Positions 1 through 8,652 of a DNA stretch of 64,000 nucleotides are shown here, piece by piece. The notes beneath the pieces were generated by a model that worked only from the letters and a program-made list of their open reading frames with translations, made no database searches and was not told where the DNA came from. The position numbers and the translations under genes are program-made. Source of the DNA: Nocardia pseudovaccinii NBRC 100343 (GTDB lineage: Bacteria; Actinomycetota; Actinomycetes; Mycobacteriales; Mycobacteriaceae); NCBI RefSeq assembly GCF_001613225.1, contig NZ_BDBY01000096.1:1-64000 (forward strand), in the 5' to 3' direction. Numbering within the stretch: the first letter of the stretch is position 1; each line of letters begins with the position of its first letter.

Positions 1-6
1 ATCTGA

Positions 7-390
7 GCTGGGACGGACGTACCGGGCGATTCGACCCAGACCATCAACGCCCGCATCGCATTCGGCCACCGCATCGGCCAGCAGGTGCGTGTCCCGCTCA
101 GCGGTCATACCGGCGCGGTAAAGGCGGTGGCGTTCAGCCCGGACGGCTCGCGACTTGCCACCGCCAGCGACGACCGCACCGTGCGGCTATGGGACCCGGC
201 GACCGGGAAACCGGTCGGCGAACCACTGACCGGCTACACCGACACGGTGAACGTGGTGGCGTTCAGCCCGGATGGCACGCGACTTGCCACCGCCAGCGAT
301 GACCGCACCGTGCGGCTATGGGACCTGGCCACCAGGAAATCCGTCGGCGCCGTGCTCACTGCCCGCACCGATGTGATCAACTTGCCGTGA
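7..390 (+). pseudogene. WD40-repeat protein remnant
   Basis: An open frame begins directly after an in-frame TGA at 4-6 and ends with TGA at 388-390. It encodes two WD40 blades, each with the core FSPDG..LATASDD..VRLWD, followed by a short non-repeat tail. A GTG at 85 is the only plausible start, but no convincing ribosome binding site precedes it. Functional WD40 propellers need about seven blades, and actinobacterial STAND-ATPase WD40 proteins usually carry more, so two blades cannot form a propeller. I infer the decayed 3' end of a larger WD40 gene whose body lies left of the window or has been lost. An alternative is a short expressed fragment starting at 85. Confidence 0.6.
125..326 (+). 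repeat. Tandem WD40 DNA repeat, 129-nt period
   Basis: Two roughly 73-nt stretches, starting near 127 and 256, are almost identical at the DNA level, differing at only a few positions. The 129-nt period equals one 43-residue WD40 blade. Near identity of the nucleotides indicates recent internal duplication or gene conversion, as is typical of bacterial WD40 arrays. Confidence 0.75.
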
Positions 391-485
391 AACATTCACG
401 GTGTCGGCTGACAACCATGGGCTGTGCCAGGCGCACGGCGGCCCGGCGTACGCGGTCGAAATCAAGTGGTCCCGGCTCGACCCGG

Positions 486-1892
486 CTACCGGTAGCAGTA
501 GGAGTCGGAGGAGGCGTCGCCGCCCTGTAGGCGCACCTGGTGCACCCGCAGACCTCGAAAGTCCTCGTCGTGCGGGAAGAACGACTCGTCGATGCTCATT
601 CCGCCGTCGGGATCGGTGTGTATCACGGCCATCCAGGCGCCGACCCCGTCCGGGTAGAACTGGTCGTCCCACGCACCATAGAGCGAGTTGGTGAGGTAGA
701 CCCGCTGACCGTTACGGCTGATCTCGACCATCTGAGGACCGCCCGCAAGCGGCTGGTTCGGCGCGGCCGGGTGGGCGGTGCGGCCCACGATCCCGCCGAG
801 CCGCACGGAACCGGTCTGTCTCGGGTTGGCCGGATCGCGCACGTCGAACTGCTCGAGCTCCCCGGTACCCCAGCACGAGACGTAGAGGTATGCGTCGTCG
901 ACCGACAGGTCGATGTCGCTGACCAGCGGCGGCACCGCGCCGAACGGTTTCAGCGCCGGCGGCAGCAGGTCGGGATCAGCCGGCTCGGCCGGGATGGTGA
1001 TCACCTGGTCGACCGCCCACACTCCACCGTCGCGGTGCCAACGCCACACGGAGGCCGACAAATCCTCGGTCGAGATCACCACGCCGACGAAACCCCAGGT
1101 GGCGTCCGGATCGTGCGAAGGTCGCAGCTCGAGTGGCATCTGGTTGTGTTCCCCGAGATCGACCCGCTGCTGATGCCGACCGGCGGTGAGGTCCCAGAAG
1201 TGGATCGCGTGGCCGTACTCGTTGGCCAGCAGCAGATCTGGCTGCAGCCCGTCCTCGATCATGGCAGGGGTGCCCCACTCGCTGCTGATCAGCGTGTTCT
1301 GGTTGAGATGCCACCAGGCGTCGTAGGCGAGGTGCTGTGGCCCGCGGTCGGTCTCCCATTGCCGCAGCACATCGAACGTGTCGTGGTCGAGCAGCGCGAT
1401 CCCGCCCGGCCCGTCCGATCCGTCCGCCCCGCCGAGGCAGGTCATGAACACACCGTCCGGCCCGCAGTGCAGCGTGTGCGGGCGGGAGTAGCCGGCCTTG
1501 GCCGCGAGCTCGGAGCTGTCCACGATCTTGGACAGGGTGGGCCGGCCGGGGTCGGGCTGGGTGTCGAACACGTACAGGTGCGACGAGCGCAGACCCGGCA
1601 CGATCAGGTACCGCCGAGCCAGCCCCGCCATGCGATGGCCCTCGTGCTTCAGCGCGCTGCTGCAGGCGTTCCAGCCGAAATGATGCAGCTCGTTGCCCAG
1701 GTGGGGCACCTCGGTCCAGCCCACCACCCTGCCGTAGCTGGCCGAGCCCGGATCCACATCGACTACTGACAGCGCATCCGGCTTCTGTGCCGCCCGGTCG
1801 AACGCAACGACGTATGCGAGCCGCTCCGGTGCCGCGGCGGCCGCCTCCGCTGCACTCCGATAGAAGGTCGGGTCCATGTCCGAGTGATTCAT
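486..1892 (-). CDS. Selenium-binding protein / methanethiol oxidase family
   Basis: The 468-aa product matches the SELENBP1/SBP56 family along its whole length. It has the N-terminal HHFGWNACSSAL stretch, the LHCGPDGVFMTCLG block, SEWGTP, and a C-terminal propeller with DIDLSVDD and YVSCWGTGE. Characterised family members are copper-dependent methanethiol oxidases that convert methanethiol to H2S, H2O2 and formaldehyde. The Cys and His residues expected for metal binding are present, but I infer the activity from family only. The start is well set: AAGGAGG lies 8 nt upstream of the ATG. It stands alone, with 545 bp of apparently non-coding DNA upstream. Confidence 0.9.
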   Translation of the reverse strand: MNHSDMDPTFYRSAAEAAAAAPERLAYVVAFDRAAQKPDALSVVDVDPGSASYGRVVGWTEVPHLGNELHHFGWNACSSALKHEGHRMAGLARRYLIVPGLRSSHLYVFDTQPDPGRPTLSKIVDSSELAAKAGYSRPHTLHCGPDGVFMTCLGGADGSDGPGGIALLDHDTFDVLRQWETDRGPQHLAYDAWWHLNQNTLISSEWGTPAMIEDGLQPDLLLANEYGHAIHFWDLTAGRHQQRVDLGEHNQMPLELRPSHDPDATWGFVGVVISTEDLSASVWRWHRDGGVWAVDQVITIPAEPADPDLLPPALKPFGAVPPLVSDIDLSVDDAYLYVSCWGTGELEQFDVRDPANPRQTGSVRLGGIVGRTAHPAAPNQPLAGGPQMVEISRNGQRVYLTNSLYGAWDDQFYPDGVGAWMAVIHTDPDGGMSIDESFFPHDEDFRGLRVHQVRLQGGDASSDSYCYR

Positions 1893-2437
1893 TTCCAGCC
1901 TCCTTCATGTCGATAGGCGCAGACCCGCGCACCTCCCCCTCCGGCGGTTCCGACGTGGGCCCCACCCCGCCGGTCGCGTGCCGTAATAACGCAGGCAGAC
2001 AGTAATCAGTCTCGGCCTTTCGACATAGATCCACCAGCTACCACCAGTCAAGGGGCAAAGCGGGTGGTAAGACGCGGTCCCAGGAAGACCGGGTGGGCGA
2101 GTTCGTTCCGAGCAACACCACGCCCACCGTTCGGCCGCACTTGTCCTGCACAAGATCCGAATTCGCGACTCCTCGTAAACCGATCAGGTTCGGCCGCTGG
2201 GCTCGGAGATCCTCAGCAACATTCCCGCATGTGCGACGAAAGGGTGGCGTACCAGCGATTTACTGGAATATCTTCCACTCTCGCCCTATGCATCGTTAAC
2301 CGACTGTGCGTAAACTGTGACCAAGCTGAAATCAAAAAAAGTTGCCGTCACCCTCGCCTCGGGCGCGATAGCCGTTTGCGCACTTAGAAGCGCAGATTCA
2401 GAAAACAAGATCACTATAGTCACCAAAGGAGTTGGCC
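1893..2437. other. Non-coding stretch upstream of the SBP gene and the small + gene
   Basis: The 545 bp separate two divergent genes. The frames here are short and lack family features. The stretch becomes A-rich around 2320-2425 and carries TATAGT at 2415-2420 just before the ribosome binding site of the next gene, with no good -35 at the right spacing. It probably holds both promoters. Confidence 0.5.
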
Positions 2438-2647
2438 ATGCACACCAAGGTCGAAGAAGCACTACATCAGGATTTCGATCGCTGGACCGAACTGGTGGAC
2501 CGCGCCGCACACGCGGAGAACGAAGTCGACCGGGAGAAACCCGCCTTGGCTGCGACGGAGCTGGAAATGAAGTGGACCCGCACCGCCGCCGAGGACTGGC
2601 GAACACTGCACGACCACTGGTGCGAAGAAATGCGAACAAGTGTGTGA
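2438..2647 (+). CDS. Small helical hypothetical protein (69 aa)
   Basis: I do not recognise this protein. ATG at 2438 is preceded by AAAGGAG (2425-2431) with a 6-nt spacer, which is a strong initiation site; an upstream in-frame TTG at 2432 is less likely. The product is 69 residues, charged, rich in Glu, Trp and His, and predicted from composition to be almost entirely helical. There is no signal peptide or membrane segment. A single Cys sits in the C-terminal HDHWCEE. It stands alone between long non-coding stretches. The strong ribosome site is the main reason to accept it. Confidence 0.55.
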   Translation: MHTKVEEALHQDFDRWTELVDRAAHAENEVDREKPALAATELEMKWTRTAAEDWRTLHDHWCEEMRTSV

Positions 2648-2761
2648 AGTCTGAAATACGGTCAGCTTCGAGGCAGAGCGCCGAATCGAACTGAGCGGTC
2701 GCTACGAGCTCGAGCGGTCTCCCGTCCAATGGTGCGGGCGGGACCAGATCAGCCACACGCG

Positions 2762-3019
2762 TCAGGATCGAACCACAGGGCAGGCCGAACCCGATGGCTT
2801 TCCACGCGAGCGCCCCGCATTACCGCGTGAAACCGTCCCGATGTTCCACCCGGGAACGCTGCCGCTGCTCCTCTGACATTCGGCACCGATGATGCCGGGC
2901 GCCGTGGTCGGCGGCGCTGTGTGTCGCGCTACCGGCGACAGAGTGATCTTCACATCGCCGAAGCCGAAATCGTCTGGTGTATCGGTGGTTTCACTGAGTT
3001 CCCGCTCCCGGTTAGGCAT
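2762..3019 (-). CDS. Small hypothetical protein overlapping the gene upstream
   Basis: The ATG at 3019 overlaps the TAA stop of the 340-aa gene (3012-3014), an arrangement that suggests translational coupling. The first half of the 85-residue product looks protein-like, with DTPDDFGFGDVKITLSP followed by a Thr/Pro-rich patch. The second half is Gly/Ser/Arg-rich and less convincing. No homologue is recognised and no independent ribosome site is visible. The size, acidic first half and coupling to an unknown larger protein would suit an accessory or precursor peptide, but this is speculation. Confidence 0.3.
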   Translation of the reverse strand: MPNRERELSETTDTPDDFGFGDVKITLSPVARHTAPPTTAPGIIGAECQRSSGSVPGWNIGTVSRGNAGRSRGKPSGSACPVVRS

Positions 3020-4034
3020 CGGGTTTGTGCGAATCCTGCGCGGCCAGCTGCTGCCACACCACGTCCGCGGCGTGGAACACCTGGCAGTCGGAGTGCACAT
3101 GCAGGGTCGGCTCCAGATCGGTCCCGAGGGCTTCGAAGGCGCAAGCCTTGTACTCGACTTCGGTGAATTCCCCTGGCACGAAGAAGATCCCGGTGTGGGT
3201 GTCGGTGTCGACCGCGATCAGATACCGCAGGTACGAGCCGGTGACCGGCTCGAGGTTCTGCCCCGCCGCGATCCGCGACGCCAGCACCCGCCTGCAGGTG
3301 GCGTGCCGCTCGGTGAGCACGTATTCCTGCGCCCCGGTCAGATCGAAGTGATAGGTGCGCCTGCCGGGGCCCTCGACGCGGTCGTGATGGTCGGTCAGGA
3401 CCCACCCGTTGCCCGACCCCAGCTCCGTCGCCGTCCAACGCGCGTCACGACTGCGGTAGATCGCCGCGGCAAGCCACAACACGAGTGCGCAGTGGCGCGG
3501 GAAGCCTCCCTCGACCAGAACGCGTCGGCGCGCGCGTGCCAGCGCGCCGAACAACAACGCCGCACCGGCGAATCCGGCCGTGGCATCGGGGTCCACCGCG
3601 AGAATATCGGCCTGGTCGCGCGCCAGGATCCACTGCTCGGCGCCGGACGGTTCGGTGACGGCACAAGCCTCGGCGGTGACGAGCGCGGCGACCGTGTCAC
3701 ACAACGGCGCGGCGGGCGCGCTGGAGAGAATCTCATCGATGTCGGCAGGCACCTGCCGTATCCCCCACACCAGCGCGGCACGGTAGATCTGGCGCTGGGC
3801 GAGGGTGTCTGCGCCGGTGAGCTTACCGGCGAGGCTCCACACGAGCGCGGTGGCCTCGGCCGTAGAGCGTCCGGCGAGCGGGTCGTAGAAGGTAGCGACA
3901 GCCCGCTCGCGCAGCTGCCCGACCAGGTCGCCGCGGGCGGCGAAAGCGGCGGTGACGGATTCGGTCATGACGAGATGGCAGCTTCTTCCTAGTCGCATCG
4001 GAATCGTTTGTGTGGCTGCAGGTTTCGTGTTCAT
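3012..4034 (-). CDS. Hypothetical protein (up to 340 aa)
   Basis: This is a long, well-formed open frame whose family I do not recognise. The first about 200 residues are Ala/Leu-rich and helical. The last about 110 look alpha/beta, with RYLIAVDTDT, GIFFVPGEFTE and a C-terminal HVHSDCQVF block. No membrane segment or signal peptide is seen. The start is uncertain: the ATG at 4034 gives 340 aa, while the ATG at 3968 (MTESVTAAF) may be the true one, though neither has a good ribosome site. A small frame overlaps its stop on the same strand. It sits in a region with several decayed genes but shows no internal break itself. Confidence 0.6.
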   Translation of the reverse strand: MNTKPAATQTIPMRLGRSCHLVMTESVTAAFAARGDLVGQLRERAVATFYDPLAGRSTAEATALVWSLAGKLTGADTLAQRQIYRAALVWGIRQVPADIDEILSSAPAAPLCDTVAALVTAEACAVTEPSGAEQWILARDQADILAVDPDATAGFAGAALLFGALARARRRVLVEGGFPRHCALVLWLAAAIYRSRDARWTATELGSGNGWVLTDHHDRVEGPGRRTYHFDLTGAQEYVLTERHATCRRVLASRIAAGQNLEPVTGSYLRYLIAVDTDTHTGIFFVPGEFTEVEYKACAFEALGTDLEPTLHVHSDCQVFHAADVVWQQLAAQDSHKPDA

Positions 4035-4425
4035 CCAGGTCAGCCGGATCTGATTGCATGGTGATGCCCACAGCGGCCGGGGTACATATCAATCCAGGCG
4101 GCAACCATGATGGGCTAGCAGAATGCCCCAGCAGCCGAGTTTCGCGCCACAGCCCAGCCACCGATAAGCACCGCCCGCTGATCCGCACCCCCTGTCGCAA
4201 CTGCTTCTCCCCCAGCGCATTCCGTATGGAACTTACCCTGAAACATCCTCGCCGACGCGCGGCGTTGCCGTGACAGGTGATGGCGGCCGTGGCTTTGCCC
4301 CAGTCCTCGCCAGGTCTCGAAGCGGAACTGCGCGAAGGGATCTCGTGCTCGCATATCGACTCGACCCTTTTGCCAGGCCCGCGACATCGAGCTACCGGAT
4401 GGACGTGCTCATGGGAGGCGCCTGA
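4035..4425. other. Stretch without a supported gene
   Basis: The 391 bp lie between two unrelated minus-strand genes. A 90-codon minus-strand frame (4115-4387) is open but has arginine/glycine-rich composition and no ribosome site, so I do not call it. No repeat or hairpin stands out. Confidence 0.4.
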
Positions 4426-5172
4426 CTATCGTGAGTGGGGATAGGACGTGAGATTGCCAGGGCCCGAAGTACTTTCGGTCGAGGCTGCCTGCCACATTGC
4501 CTGGCCGATAGCGACCACGCCGCGGGCAGGCAGGGCGACGTCGCCTATGACCGGATTCGTGTCCAGGCGTGCGGGATGCCCGAGGTCGCGGTCGTCGAGC
4601 ACCGCCGTCGACTGCGCGATCAGGTACATCTGCTGGGGCATGAGGATTCCGACGTGGCCGCTCGGCATGACACCCGCCATGCTCACATGACCCATACCCA
4701 GTGCGGAGGCGATCATTTCCCGGGCACGCACCAGCGAACGCGACCGCCAGGTGGCAAGCGGCAGATGCCCTCCGACGGCGTTGAGCATATGCAGCGCCGC
4801 AGTCTCGTGTGCGGTCAGCGTCCAGTCCAGCGCGGGCTCGTCGACGGTGACTCGCAGCGATGCCGGTCCGGTCCACGCCACTCGAATCGTGGCGAAACCG
4901 GTGTAGTCACACGCGGGACCGTAGTAGCGGGGGCATGCGGTCTCGAGCCGGTCACCGTCGACGAAGATCGACCATCGGCCGTCGGGGTCGCGGTGCCAGA
5001 CGGTTTTGTATGGGCCGAAGTCGTTTTCGGGGAAGACGCGCAGGGCGAGGATGTGGCCGCTGTCGAAGGGAAGGCCGAAAACGCCCCAGCCCTTGACATA
5101 TTCATAGCCGGGCCAGGGCGCGTTGCCCCGGTGTTCCGGCAGGTCGGTCAACTGGGATGCCAGATCTAACAT
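4426..5172 (-). CDS. Hypothetical protein (248 aa)
   Basis: The start is firm: GGAGGTGA is followed by GTACC and the ATG at 5172. The frame is also open further upstream, but that part belongs to a broken DsrE gene. The 248-residue product is soluble-looking, with Trp/Tyr-rich motifs such as YEYVKGWGVFGLPF and ACPRYYGPACDYTGF, and a C-terminal MPSGHVGILMPQQMYLIAQ stretch. The first part reads like a beta-sandwich or lipocalin-like domain (WSIFVDGDRLE, IRVAWTGPASLRVTVDEP). I cannot name the family. Its ribosome site overlaps the stop of the DsrE remnant, so the two were probably co-transcribed. Confidence 0.65.
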   Translation of the reverse strand: MLDLASQLTDLPEHRGNAPWPGYEYVKGWGVFGLPFDSGHILALRVFPENDFGPYKTVWHRDPDGRWSIFVDGDRLETACPRYYGPACDYTGFATIRVAWTGPASLRVTVDEPALDWTLTAHETAALHMLNAVGGHLPLATWRSRSLVRAREMIASALGMGHVSMAGVMPSGHVGILMPQQMYLIAQSTAVLDDRDLGHPARLDTNPVIGDVALPARGVVAIGQAMWQAASTESTSGPGNLTSYPHSR

Positions 5173-5177
5173 GGTAC

Positions 5178-5534
5178 TCACCTCCGGCGCCGCGCGCCTG
5201 AGTAGCTGAATGTGGTGGCCGGGACGTCGCCGATCCACGGCCGCGTCGGGATGACGCGCCGCAGTCCCGCATCGCTCGGCGATAAAGCAGATCGGGCAGA
5301 CGAAGTAGCGCCCACCAGCAGCCTCGTAGCGCTTGCACAGCGCAGTAAGCGGCGGCCAACCGTCGCAGGCGACGCCGAGGGCGGTGCCTTCGAGCGCGCC
5401 GGAGGGCTTCCTTCGTCAGGAACATCAGGGTCTCGCGCCCGGTCTCGGCGGCACAGACTGCCACCAGGAACACGACGCAGACCCTTCTCCGGGCCCTCCA
5501 GGCCCGTGGTCGAACTGATCACGGCTTTCGACAT
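5178..5534 (-). pseudogene. DsrE-family gene broken by three frameshifts
   Basis: Reading the minus strand across frames reconstructs a DsrE-like protein. It begins MSKAVISSTTGLEGPEKGL at ATG 5534, with GAGG 7 nt upstream. It continues one frame on as FLVAVCAAETGRETLMFLTK (from about 5473), then in the third frame as ALEGTALGVACDGWPPLTAL and RYFVCPICFIAER, and returns to the first frame for PWIGDVPATTFSY near the end. All these blocks belong to one DsrE/sulfur-relay-like family in this order. The three shifts are in the same direction, each equivalent to one extra base. Either the gene is dead or the assembly carries errors. It directly precedes, and probably shared a transcript with, the 248-aa gene. 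Confidence 0.8.
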
Positions 5535-5630
5535 CGCGAAACCTCACTTCATGCACTGCCGCCGGACGACAGAACGGATCATGAAACGAACGCTAGGCGC
5601 GACGGCTGTGCATGTCGTCGGGTGTTCTCC

Positions 5631-7202
5631 CTACGAATCGGTCGCCAGCGTGTCCAGCAAGCCGTGTTCAACCGCGTAGAGGGTGGCGGTCGCTCGTGTC
5701 GACGATCCGGTCTTGATGTAGATGCGTTCGATGTGGGTGCCTGCCGTTTTCGGGGTGATGCCCAAAGTGCGTGCGACCTGCCGGGTCGAGGCGCCCCGCG
5801 CGATCAGCACGAGGACCTCGAGCTCGCGCGGTGTCAGACCGTCCGGGCCGCAGCGGCGGCGATGGCGCGGCTGTCCCGCTGCCTCGAGGACGGCGTCGAC
5901 CGCCGCCGCGTCGAGTCGACCGCGGCGCACCTCGGCACGCAGTTCGGTCAGAATCTGCTTGGGCGGCAAGGCATCTCGATACGGACGCGGCTCGGTCACG
6001 GCCCGATACGTATCGGCCGCCGCCAGCAGGCGGGCCGACATCGGGATCGACGGTCCGGTCAGCCCGCGATGGGCACCGGAGCCGTCGAGGCGCTCGTAGG
6101 CCAGGGCCGCGATAGCCCCGATGCGAGACAGCGCGGCCGGGCGGGCCAGCACCCGCTCGGTGTAGTACGAGTTCATCCGAAGCCGCTCGAGCTCGGTCAC
6201 GCTCAGCGCTCCCGGCTTGTCCAGAATGGTGGCCGGAACACCGTGTAATCCGATGTCGTGCAGCAACGCCGCGCGACGCACCAAGGTGATATCGGCTTCG
6301 GGGAACCCGGCGACGGCCGCAGCCCGACCGGCGAGATCGGCTACACCACGTGAATGCCCAGCCCGATAGGGCGAGCGCAGATCGGTGAAGTCGGCGATCA
6401 CCTCGAGTGCCGAATCCAGTTCTGCGCCGGTGAGATTCCGCCGCAGCGCCGGATCTGCGGCAATGAGCTCCGCATAGTCCGGCTCGACTTCCGCATCCGC
6501 CAGCAGGTCGCGGGCCGAGGCACAGAACGCGTCCACCACGGCCGGATCGAACTGCGTCCCACGCCGCGAGCGGGCGACGTCGATCGCGGCATCGATTCCA
6601 GCACTACGGTGCAGCACCTCGACGACGTCGGCGAGATGGAACAGCCGCATACCGAGCCCGATTCGCTCCCCGGCGACACCACCCGGCACGCCCTTACCGT
6701 CCCATCTCGCAAAGAACTGCCGCAGCGAGTCTCCGACAGCCGGGCCCAGCCCGAGCCGTTCCGCCATCGTCGACGTGGTGAGGCAGTGCGACATCAACCC
6801 CCGCTCGATATCGCGGCCGCCCTTCGCCGCGATCGTCACCGTTTTGCGCACCCGCTGCACGAACGGTCCCGAGGACCCCGCGTGCGACAGGAAGAAGACC
6901 GCCCCGCTCGCCCCACGCAAATCCAGGTTGTAGCTGTCCGCGCGAAAAGCGATGTCATCGCCGAACCACGCGGCCACCTCGGGTGCGTCGGCCACACAAC
7001 CGGTCCACGCCAAAACCGAGGTGTAGTACAGGTCGGACCGCTCCTCGGCGCTCAACCCGACTCGCTCGCCGAGCCGCGAAGCCAGCCGCCACGACCGCAG
7101 CACATGCGCCATCGGCTGGCCAAGGCCGAGATCCATCGCAAACGAGAACGCGGCCAGCAGCGCGGCCAGCGAAACACCCGAATCCCGAGCGTCACGCGTC
7201 AT
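5631..7202 (-). CDS. HD-domain phosphohydrolase-like regulator with LuxR HTH
   Basis: The 523-aa product has two HD-type regions and a C-terminal DNA-binding domain. The first region (about residues 20-215) carries a degenerate HD-GYP pattern (GLMSHC, RWDGKGVPGG, FHLADVVEVLHR). The second, around residue 313, has RRAALLHDIGLHGVP with an intact HD pair, then YERLDGSGAHRGL. The last 65 residues form a LuxR helix-turn-helix (LTPRELEVLVLIARG, TAGTHIERIYIKTG). This architecture is known in actinobacteria as a response-type transcription factor, probably sensing a nucleotide or small ligand. It starts at ATG 7202 and has no operon partner. Confidence 0.85.
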   Translation of the reverse strand: MTRDARDSGVSLAALLAAFSFAMDLGLGQPMAHVLRSWRLASRLGERVGLSAEERSDLYYTSVLAWTGCVADAPEVAAWFGDDIAFRADSYNLDLRGASGAVFFLSHAGSSGPFVQRVRKTVTIAAKGGRDIERGLMSHCLTTSTMAERLGLGPAVGDSLRQFFARWDGKGVPGGVAGERIGLGMRLFHLADVVEVLHRSAGIDAAIDVARSRRGTQFDPAVVDAFCASARDLLADAEVEPDYAELIAADPALRRNLTGAELDSALEVIADFTDLRSPYRAGHSRGVADLAGRAAAVAGFPEADITLVRRAALLHDIGLHGVPATILDKPGALSVTELERLRMNSYYTERVLARPAALSRIGAIAALAYERLDGSGAHRGLTGPSIPMSARLLAAADTYRAVTEPRPYRDALPPKQILTELRAEVRRGRLDAAAVDAVLEAAGQPRHRRRCGPDGLTPRELEVLVLIARGASTRQVARTLGITPKTAGTHIERIYIKTGSSTRATATLYAVEHGLLDTLATDS

Positions 7203-7349
7203 GCTGTGAGCATAGGCGCGTCCGTATTCGCAGCGGTTGATCCCTGGAAAGGATGCTCAACTGCAGCATCCGCCCTCGCCGGGCAGCGTCTACTTTTTTT
7301 CCGCCGGTTGAGCGCCGTGCGGACTTGCGGTCGGGCGATCGAATCGAGT

Positions 7350-7849
7350 TTAGTCCCAGCTCGCCACAGGCCCACCCATATCCTCACGGCTCAGGTCGAC
7401 CTTGACCCGCACCGAATGTTCGGGGACGCCCTTGGGAGTCGACGACCATTTGGTCAACAGCGTGGGATCGACGAGATCGCACGCATTGGTGATCGTGCTC
7501 ACGCATAGATCGTCGGCGCCGCGTTGCCCTGCGCCGACGTCTCCGCGGCGCCTCCGGACACGGTGCTACCGACCCCGCCGCGAACGCCGATGCAAAGCAC
7601 CACCACCAGCATGACGCCAGCAACGATCAGCCCGGTCTTGCTGCCACCGGTCGGCGCGGGTACGGCGGTGTCGGAGGCGCATCCGGGCAGACCGGCAGCC
7701 GAGCCTGCCGCGGCGCCGACGTTCAGGACGCCGATTTTGCGCACCAAAACCGCCAGCCGGGGTGACCTGCGCAGGGCCGTCCACGACGAGCGTCTCACCG
7801 CCAAGGACGCCGACACGGCACAGCGCACCGACCCGCCACCGAAAACCAT
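7350..7849 (-). pseudogene. Remnant of a small lipoprotein/secreted protein gene
   Basis: Two adjacent minus-strand frames look like pieces of one protein. The first (down to a TGA at 7499-7501) contains a single hydrophobic segment, TGLIVAGVMLVVVLCIGV, followed by a Gly/Ser/Ala linker. The second, starting with a GTG at 7502 that overlaps that stop, reads ITNACDLVDPTLLTKWSSTP and ends at TAA 7350-7352. The second block resembles the start of mature DUF3558-type actinobacterial lipoproteins, which are about 100 residues longer. I infer a frameshift near 7500 plus a truncated C-terminus. The family assignment is tentative. Confidence 0.4.
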
Positions 7850-8134
7850 TGACCGTCAGCGGTGTTCAGCGATCGTGAAGCGGTCCGGCGTTACCGGTAG
7901 CCTCGGAACGTCCCGCAATTCGACCGGGCGCGGAGTCGGCTGACTGCTCCTGATCACTTGTCCGACAGGGGCATCCGGCTAGAACGCAAGCCGCCATATG
8001 CCGATGAGCGTGAGCAGCGCGGCGATTACGATGGAAGCCCCCTTGACAGACTATCGTGCCATTGCTTTGTTTGGTGATAGTTTTTCTGTATCGTCGGATA
8101 GATCTCATACTCGCTACGCATGGAGGGAGATATC

Positions 8135-8635
8135 GTGTCAATGGCCGGAAGCGTCGCCGCTGCAAGGGTTTGCGGGGGAATTCTCGGTACACTCGCGTGC
8201 CTGGTCGGGATGAGCACCGCGCACGCCGATGATGAACCCGGCCCGTTACTGGTCGGCGACACAGCGTATTTCGCTATGGGCAGTTGGAACTGCTCGATCG
8301 GTGCGGACGGCACAGTGGGCTGCGACCTCGCCGCCCCGGCCCCGTCCATGAATGTGCTGTATGCCGGAATGCAGGTGCCGATGCCGAATGTGCCAGCCGT
8401 CATAATCGACTCGACCATGTGGCCGGCACATCCCCAGTGGAACTCCAACGGCAGTCACACTGTGCCAGGCGGAAATCCGCCGCTGCCGCGTATCACACCC
8501 GCGAATTACCACGACCCACAGTATTCGATCACATATGCCGGAGCGAATTGCCAAATCACCTATCAAGGTGCGGCGGTATGCACATCGATGGGGCACGGGT
8601 TCAGCCAATGGGGACCAGTGCCGCAAGGCTACTGA
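8135..8635 (+). CDS. Small Sec-secreted protein
   Basis: The start is probably GTG 8135, because GGAGGGAGA (8122-8130) is correctly spaced for it; ATG 8141 is an alternative. The product of about 167 residues opens with a signal peptide ending in STAHA before DDE. The mature part is about 135 residues with four Cys (SWNCSIG, VGCDLAA, NCQITY, AVCTSMG), which could form two disulfides, plus a HPQWNSNGSHTVPGG motif. It resembles small exported proteins common in Nocardia and Mycobacterium, with no known activity. TTGACA at 8043-8048 could serve as the -35 box. It converges on the esterase gene after 17 nt. Confidence 0.75.
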   Translation: MSMAGSVAAARVCGGILGTLACLVGMSTAHADDEPGPLLVGDTAYFAMGSWNCSIGADGTVGCDLAAPAPSMNVLYAGMQVPMPNVPAVIIDSTMWPAHPQWNSNGSHTVPGGNPPLPRITPANYHDPQYSITYAGANCQITYQGAAVCTSMGHGFSQWGPVPQGY

Positions 8636-8652
8636 TCCCCACGAATCACCGG

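Noticed and set aside
540-1769. 409-codon plus-strand open frame
   Set aside because: It is the complement of the selenium-binding-protein gene; Arg/Val/His-rich text, no family match and no ribosome site.
2889-3992. 367-codon plus-strand frame
   Set aside because: Shadow of the 340-aa minus-strand gene; composition of a mirrored frame and no start signal.
6354-7508. 384-codon plus-strand frame
   Set aside because: Opposite the HD/LuxR gene, with Arg/Gln-rich low-quality text.
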